From positions 1 to 10,393 of the forward strand of contig CAIJZG010000306.1 of assembly GCA_903825065.1 (NCBI GenBank): 10,393 nucleotides of DNA, in the 5' to 3' direction. Below the pieces are notes generated by a model. It saw nothing but the letters and a program-made list of their open reading frames with translations. It was not told the DNA's origin and made no database searches. The position numbers were made by a program, and so were the translations under genes. Positions 6,162-10,393 of this stretch are shown here, one piece after another (within the stretch, counting starts at the first letter, position 1; the number at the start of each line of letters is the position of its first letter). The stretch comes from an uncultured Bacteroidota bacterium (GTDB taxonomy: Bacteria; Bacteroidota; Bacteroidia; Chitinophagales; Chitinophagaceae).

Positions 6162-8018
6162 TTAATTAACAACAGCAAAATCTGGTTTGTTTACCAATTG
6201 GCTATTGTATTTATATTTTAAGGCTGTACTAAAAACAATATTCCAAATATGCATATTTGCTACTGATCGGGGATAGTAATAGGCGCGTAATTCCATAGTG
6301 CCGAATACCAGGTTTTCATTTCGGGTTCTTACACCAGCTCCAAATGAGGTATAAATATCTCCATCAGAAATAGAGGAACCGCTATTTCTTAAATAAGTGA
6401 TATTGGTAAATCCGAAGGGAGCAAAACTGAATCCAAAAAATTTCCAATTATTATAAAAAACGTTCTCAAAGTTTCCTGTAATTCTGGTAGCAGCTTTTAT
6501 TGTTTTATTATTGGTACCTGGTAAACCATATATACTTGAAATGAGTAAGGGGTCATTAAGTCGGGTCCTTAACAACTGAGTTATGCTTCCACTGATAAAC
6601 TGACGGGTTTGCCATCTTGATCCCTTAATTTTTTTTAGCTTAGTGAAGTGTTCAATGCTTGTTAGAAAACTTAGATCTTCCAATTGATTAGCCCAATAAA
6701 AAGCTCCGAATTTGAACATATAATTTATATAAGCATTATTTCTAGTAAAATAATTACGTTGGTAATCAAATCCCAAATAAGGTCTGGAAAAGTTATTCTT
6801 ATTGGTCCATCCAGCAGTTAATGACATGGAAAATCCTTCTGGCACATCTTCATTTCTTCCAAATCCATAAATAAAGTTGGTGTGATAATAATCCTGTTCA
6901 AAAACTGAAATAGATGCTAAAACAGAAGTGAGATTTGAATAAAGACTGTTATAAATTGTTTTATTGATATTTGGGATATCATTAAAATGTCTGTATACAC
7001 TTCGTAAGGCTAATAAATGTTTTTTCCGATTTTGATATCGATCAGAAATATATGCTTTTGCTCCAATATTATAACCTACCCAACTGTCGAATAAACGATA
7101 AGTATATTTAAAATCTGAAGCATATACAGAATCGCTGATATAGTTATTTCTAGTAAAACGAAGGGAAGATTCAAAACCACCAGTCCAGGTACTATAAGGA
7201 CTTACCAAGGGTAAATCTGCTTTAACATAAATAGCAGATTCTTCTTTTCGTCCACTATTAAAGGCAGGTTCAATATTGCTATATCCAAGATCAACATTGA
7301 TAAAGCTACCCATGATATTCCTTCGTAGATATTCTATACTTGCACCATAATGGGGTGTCCTATCAAGGTCTATCATATTTTTAAAGGCAACACGATCTCC
7401 AGTTCCAGCAAGATTATCATCGTTGACTTCGAAATTAATTAGTTTTTCACTCCCGAAATCTGCACTACCACCTACAGGGAATACATCTTTACAAATGATA
7501 ATTACATCCACTCTATCTTTTGTGTTTTCAGTATTTCTAATTAGAATCTTGGCATCTTGTAAGTAACTGATATCACGAAGAAATCTTTCATTGTCGGCAA
7601 TTAATGCAGGATATAAAGTATCACCTTCAGAGAAGAATAGATTATTCTTGATTACTTTTTCAGAAGTATTTGGGTGTAATTTATTCCCTATGTCGTTAAA
7701 GAAATTTTTAGTTGAACGGGAAGTGTCGTTCACCGTTCTACTAAAGTCTAATTTCTCTACAATAATTGAATGAATTACTTTACCCTTGAATTTAATGAAA
7801 CTGGCTTCATTCTTTTTTACACCATCTTCAATTGACGGCTGGTCTTTGCTGCTGATTGAAATACTTTTTCCGATTTTTCCCCAAAGTCCCTTTTTCTGTG
7901 CTAAGAAAAAGCTATCAGATTTTTCTTTAGTTTGGGCTGAAACATTCATCGGTATTGCTAATCCTATAAAAAGGCAGGCTTTACAAAGATGTATGATGAT
8001 ATTTCGAAACATTTGCAT
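6162..8018 (-). CDS. Outer-membrane beta-barrel protein with POTRA-like domain (Omp85/BamA-like)
   Basis: A 618-residue protein with an N-terminal signal peptide (hydrophobic stretch 7-26, probable cleavage after VSA at 28). Residues about 77-178 resemble a single POTRA domain: GKVIHSIIVEKLDF, then a helical part, LFFSEGDTLYP, FLRDISYLQDAKILI and RVDVIIICKD. From about 187 to 605 the sequence alternates polar and aromatic residues like an outer-membrane barrel of roughly 16 strands, with NLAGTGDRVAF (202-212) and a late SFGAGVRTRNENL (558-570) as in Omp85-like proteins. The usual lid-loop VRG(F/Y) signature is not evident; YGLPGTNN (497-504) may occupy its place. A short tail after the last strand is atypical. 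The role could be assembly or secretion of surface proteins, but neither partner nor substrate is visible. A second ATG at 8012 (Met3) is an alternative start. Confidence 0.78.
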   Translation of the reverse strand: MQMFRNIIIHLCKACLFIGLAIPMNVSAQTKEKSDSFFLAQKKGLWGKIGKSISISSKDQPSIEDGVKKNEASFIKFKGKVIHSIIVEKLDFSRTVNDTSRSTKNFFNDIGNKLHPNTSEKVIKNNLFFSEGDTLYPALIADNERFLRDISYLQDAKILIRNTENTKDRVDVIIICKDVFPVGGSADFGSEKLINFEVNDDNLAGTGDRVAFKNMIDLDRTPHYGASIEYLRRNIMGSFINVDLGYSNIEPAFNSGRKEESAIYVKADLPLVSPYSTWTGGFESSLRFTRNNYISDSVYASDFKYTYRLFDSWVGYNIGAKAYISDRYQNRKKHLLALRSVYRHFNDIPNINKTIYNSLYSNLTSVLASISVFEQDYYHTNFIYGFGRNEDVPEGFSMSLTAGWTNKNNFSRPYLGFDYQRNYFTRNNAYINYMFKFGAFYWANQLEDLSFLTSIEHFTKLKKIKGSRWQTRQFISGSITQLLRTRLNDPLLISSIYGLPGTNNKTIKAATRITGNFENVFYNNWKFFGFSFAPFGFTNITYLRNSGSSISDGDIYTSFGAGVRTRNENLVFGTMELRAYYYPRSVANMHIWNIVFSTALKYKYNSQLVNKPDFAVVN

Positions 8019-8133
8019 AAAGATACCTGTATTATAACTCGTTTTATAAGTTGATACTGCAACTATAATGCCGTTTAAAGATGTTACTTGTAGAATTCAA
8101 AGGAAACGATTAAATTCATAAGAAATTTATAAA

Positions 8134-8162
8134 TTGATACAATAATTGTGTCATTAAATTGC
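8134..8162 (+). promoter_or_regulatory. Possible promoter of the TIM-barrel gene
   Basis: TTG (8134-8136), an 18-nt spacer and TAAATTGC (8155-8162) resemble a Bacteroidota -33/-7 pair, although the last two bases of the -7 box depart from TAnnTTTG. It would give a leader of about 15 nt before the ATG at 8183. The remainder of the 164-bp divergent gap shows no other clear site. Confidence 0.35.
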
Positions 8163-8182
8163 CATAAAAGAAAACAAACACT

Positions 8183-9100
8183 ATGCAATCTTCAAGAAGA
8201 CAATTTATTAGTAAATCGGCTCTGGCTCTAGCTGGAACTGCTTTAGTGCCTCGGAGCTTATTTGCTGCAGCACCAAAATCTACCGTACTGGGTATTCAAT
8301 TGTACACTGTTAGAGATGACATGAAAAAAGATCCCTTGGGAACTTTAAAACAATTAGCTGCAATTGGCTATAAAAATGTAGAGCATGCTAATTATGTGGA
8401 TAGAAAGTTCTATGGATATTCTGCAAAAGATTTTTTGAAAATATTGAACGATTTAGGTCTCAAAATGCCTAGTGGACATACAGTCATGGGGCGGACTCAT
8501 TGGGATGAATCAAAAAAAGAATTTACAGATGCTTGGAAATATACAATTGATGATGCTGCAACTTGTGGGCAGAAATTTGTAATCAGTCCTTGGTTGGATG
8601 AAAATCTTCGGAAAACTTATGATAACCTATTGTCATACATGGAAGTGTTTAATAAGTCGGGAGAATTGTGCAAAAAATCAGGAATGAAATTCGGTTATCA
8701 TAACCACAATTTTGAATTCAGTTCATTACTGAATGGAGAAAAAGTTTTTGATATTATGATTAAGCATACTGATCCAAACTTAGTAGCACAACAATTGGAT
8801 ATTGGAAATATGTATGGAGTAGGTGGAAGGGCATTAGAGATTGTAAAAAGCTATCCCGGACGTTTTGAATTAATGCACGTAAAAGACGAAATTGCCACAA
8901 CTGTTAAAGGAGAAATGAATGATGGGTTTGATAGTACTGTTTTAGGTACCGGAGTTGTTGGAGTAAAACAGATTATTGATGAAGCTAAAAAATCTGGAGG
9001 AACCACACATTTTATTATTGAACAAGAATCATATCAAGATATCACACCAATTGAATCTGCTAAGAAAGATCTAGCGATTATGAAAAAGTGGGGATACTAG
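8183..9100 (+). CDS. Tat-exported sugar phosphate isomerase/epimerase-like TIM-barrel protein
   Basis: A 305-residue protein that starts with a twin-arginine signal, SSRRQFIS (3-10), then a hydrophobic stretch (ALALAGTALVP), with likely cleavage near the FAAA at 27-30. It should therefore be exported folded, probably with its metal already bound. The mature part belongs to the xylose isomerase-like TIM-barrel family (AP endonuclease 2 superfamily). Probable metal ligands or active-site residues are Glu67 (NVEH), His173 and His175 (GYHNHNFEF), Asp206 (QLDIGN), His232 (MHVKDE) and Glu280/Glu282 (IIEQES). The strand motif GIQLYTVRDDM (37-47) is typical of the exported Bacteroidota members, some of which occur with Gfo/Idh/MocA oxidoreductases in keto-sugar metabolism. 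No such partner lies here, so the substrate is unknown. The gene stands alone, with a divergent gene upstream and a strong terminator right after it. Confidence 0.9.
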   Translation: MQSSRRQFISKSALALAGTALVPRSLFAAAPKSTVLGIQLYTVRDDMKKDPLGTLKQLAAIGYKNVEHANYVDRKFYGYSAKDFLKILNDLGLKMPSGHTVMGRTHWDESKKEFTDAWKYTIDDAATCGQKFVISPWLDENLRKTYDNLLSYMEVFNKSGELCKKSGMKFGYHNHNFEFSSLLNGEKVFDIMIKHTDPNLVAQQLDIGNMYGVGGRALEIVKSYPGRFELMHVKDEIATTVKGEMNDGFDSTVLGTGVVGVKQIIDEAKKSGGTTHFIIEQESYQDITPIESAKKDLAIMKKWGY

Positions 9101-9114
9101 TTGTATACTTTTAC

Positions 9115-9161
9115 TTAAATAAAAATCCCTAATCATTCTTTGTTAAGGGATTTTTATTTAA
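9115..9161. terminator. Bidirectional terminator between convergent genes
   Basis: The arms are 9115-9130 (TTAAATAAAAATCCCT) and 9146-9161 (AGGGATTTTTATTTAA), a perfect 16-bp stem around a 15-nt loop. The stem is T-rich on its 3' side in either direction. It follows the TIM-barrel gene by 14 nt, and the stop codon of the GNAT gene on the minus strand (9160-9158) lies within the right arm, so one element serves both genes. Confidence 0.9.
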
Positions 9162-9682
9162 GCTATATTTTTTTCGAGTACAACAAACTCTAGTTCCTGT
9201 TTTTTAATTCCAAATTTCGGATCGTTTGGGAAGGCTCTTTTTTCGCCAGTTAAATGATATCCCCGTCTTTGATACCATGCTATTAGTTCCTGACGAACTG
9301 AAATAACAGTCATTTCAATACAATAAATATGGTTGCTTTTAGCATAATCTTCTGCTGCCATCAATAATTTTTTCCCGATTCCCGATGACTGTATATCCGG
9401 CTGCACTGTGAGCATTCCTAAATAAAACTTATTTGTTTTTTTTAGTAAACTTACACAGCCCAAAATCTTTTGAGAACTATCGATAGCCTTTAGTAAAGTT
9501 TGATCTACTTGATTTATTTGATCCAATAGTGTGTTAGGGTCGGTTCTTACTCCTTCTAATAAATCGGCTTCTGTTGTCCATCCTTTTTTTGAACTCTCGC
9601 CTCTATAAGCACTATTCACCAGTTGAACAAGTTCTGTAATATCAGTAGCAGTAACTTTAGATATATTAATATCAATATTCAT
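9158..9682 (-). CDS. GNAT-family N-acetyltransferase
   Basis: A 174-residue GCN5-related acetyltransferase, which would transfer acetyl from acetyl-CoA to an amine. Counting from the ATG, the CoA-binding motif A is MLTVQPDIQSSGIGKKLL (90-107), with the (Q/R)-x-x-G-x-G loop at Q98-G101-G103. The closing motif is ELIAWYQRRGY (132-142), typical of GNATs. The N-terminal NSAYRGESSKKGWTTE (23-38) is shared by a subgroup of uncharacterised members. I chose the ATG at 9682; the frame can be extended one codon to a TTG at 9685, which is less likely. The gene lies 44 nt downstream of the deamidase-like gene on the same strand and could share its transcript, although an imperfect -7 box sits just before its ATG. 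The substrate is unknown. Confidence 0.9.
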   Translation of the reverse strand: MNIDINISKVTATDITELVQLVNSAYRGESSKKGWTTEADLLEGVRTDPNTLLDQINQVDQTLLKAIDSSQKILGCVSLLKKTNKFYLGMLTVQPDIQSSGIGKKLLMAAEDYAKSNHIYCIEMTVISVRQELIAWYQRRGYHLTGEKRAFPNDPKFGIKKQELEFVVLEKNIA

Positions 9683-9726
9683 CAAATCAAAATAATTTGA
9701 AATAAAAGTAATAAAAAATGGGGTAA

Positions 9727-10371
9727 TTAAAATTCGAAATTAGGCCTTGAATTTTTTAATTCTGTAAAGCTTTTTAGGGTTCGGCGTATCAAGTATTTTT
9801 TGAATGAAACGGCTGCTTTCCCACTATTACTTACCCCATTAATTCCAGCTAAACCCTGGATGGTCCATTTAAAATTTTGCTTGTTTCTAAAATGCCAGTT
9901 TTGTTGATTGATTTGCCCAGTGGGAAAAATGTATGTGTAACCGTTTTTGATAATATGCGAGCTGTATGCTTCTTTGGTTAACATATTTGCCCAAAGAAAC
10001 AATTTTTGTATACTGGTTGAATGCGCGGGATCAATCACAAAGTATTCTAACTGATCATTCAGATTGTCTTTAACAGGTAGCATAAGGCAAACATGATAAT
10101 TCCATTCGTTAAGCAAGCTGCCTTGTCCATTTTTTAAAAAATAACTATCAAACAACCACGCTTTATAATGTGGTATCCCCCAATGTAAAAGTAGGATAGC
10201 GATTGCTTCTGCTCGGTCTTCGCAATTGTGAATGTCTGACCACAAGAATAAAGGACTCTTTTGGAAGAAATTGAAAATACGATCTGCCACTATTTTAGAT
10301 ACATACCACTCTTCTGATACTTCATCTGAAAGGGAAGGATCAAAAACAGTTTTATGTAAGTGTTCAGACAT
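9727..10371 (-). CDS. Protein-glutaminase-like putative cysteine deamidase
   Basis: A 214-residue protein whose core matches the pattern of bacterial protein-glutaminases, which deamidate glutamine side chains in proteins through a Cys-His-Asp triad in a transglutaminase-like fold. The candidate triad is Cys50 in NCEDRAEAIA (the C-x-x-R-A signature), His93 in EWNYHVCLM and Asp114 in FVIDPAH. The spacings (43 and 21) are close to the 41 and 20 that I recall for the Chryseobacterium enzyme. Between them lies HWGIPHYKAWLF (63-74), also transglutaminase-like. Unlike the secreted enzymes there is no signal peptide or recognisable pro-region, so it is probably cytoplasmic. The C-terminal 70 residues are basic and unrecognised. 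It begins 22 bp from the window edge, so any upstream operon partner is unseen; a GNAT gene follows by 44 nt. A generic transglutaminase-like hydrolase is the main alternative. Confidence 0.62.
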   Translation of the reverse strand: MSEHLHKTVFDPSLSDEVSEEWYVSKIVADRIFNFFQKSPLFLWSDIHNCEDRAEAIAILLLHWGIPHYKAWLFDSYFLKNGQGSLLNEWNYHVCLMLPVKDNLNDQLEYFVIDPAHSTSIQKLFLWANMLTKEAYSSHIIKNGYTYIFPTGQINQQNWHFRNKQNFKWTIQGLAGINGVSNSGKAAVSFKKYLIRRTLKSFTELKNSRPNFEF

Positions 10372-10393
10372 GTATTTTGTTTTAAATAGGGCA

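Noticed and set aside
8031..8036. TATAAT on the minus strand upstream of the outer-membrane protein gene
   Set aside because: It is an E. coli-type -10 box. Bacteroidota sigma-A prefers TAnnTTTG, no -35 fits, and such hexamers are frequent in AT-rich spacers.
7591..8037. Two plus-strand open frames (7591-7773, 7786-8037) over the outer-membrane protein gene
   Set aside because: They are antisense to the signal peptide and POTRA-like coding region and have no family resemblance.
9683..9685. TTG start one codon before the GNAT ATG
   Set aside because: It adds only one residue, and the adjacent ATG is the more likely start codon.
1..10393. A defence system, mobile island, CRISPR array or biosynthetic cluster
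   Set aside because: No integrase, transposase, direct-repeat array, tRNA-adjacent breakpoint or set of co-directed pathway genes is visible. The gene mix is typical core or near-core Bacteroidota chromosome.

Overview
The window looks like ordinary chromosome from a Bacteroidota bacterium, most likely near Chitinophagaceae, although the exact genus cannot be read from it. The signs are AT-rich DNA, TAnnTTTG-type promoter boxes, little use of Shine-Dalgarno sequences, and typical families of the phylum: an Asp-box propeller protein of the VPS10/sortilin type, DUF2911, DUF2452, a POTRA/beta-barrel outer-membrane protein, and a Tat-exported sugar isomerase/epimerase-like TIM barrel. Nine protein genes fill nearly all of it. 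I saw no RNA gene, insertion sequence, CRISPR array or phage gene, and no gene-free stretch longer than about 165 bases.

Layout. Bases 1-1124 (+) hold the C-terminal 373 codons of a secreted propeller protein. It converges on a minus-strand pair, pdxJ (2701-1979) followed 3 nt later by a SAM methyltransferase (1975-1151). pdxJ is divergent from a UbiD-family prFMN decarboxylase (2792-4633, +), with a probable -7 box on each strand of the 90-bp gap. The decarboxylase converges with only 4 bp to spare on a minus-strand gene (5447-4638) that joins a calycin-like barrel to DUF2452, the family of human C1orf50. Upstream on the same strand are a DUF2911 protein (6093-5572), with its own terminator, and the outer-membrane protein (8018-6162). 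The TIM-barrel protein (8183-9100, +) diverges from the outer-membrane gene. The window closes with a minus-strand pair: a protein-glutaminase-like putative cysteine deamidase (10371-9727) and a GNAT acetyltransferase (9682-9158).

How the genes relate. This is not one pathway cluster. pdxJ makes pyridoxine 5'-phosphate (vitamin B6), the UbiD protein is a cofactor-dependent decarboxylase (perhaps quinone-related), and the propeller, DUF2911, outer-membrane and TIM-barrel proteins are envelope or exported proteins. The most notable points are the cytoplasmic-looking protein-glutaminase-like protein with a Cys-His-Asp triad at family-like spacing, the barrel-DUF2452 fusion, the apparent duplication of the UbiD C-terminal module, -7 boxes so close to start codons that leaderless mRNAs are likely, and convergent genes whose stop codons lie inside shared bidirectional terminators.
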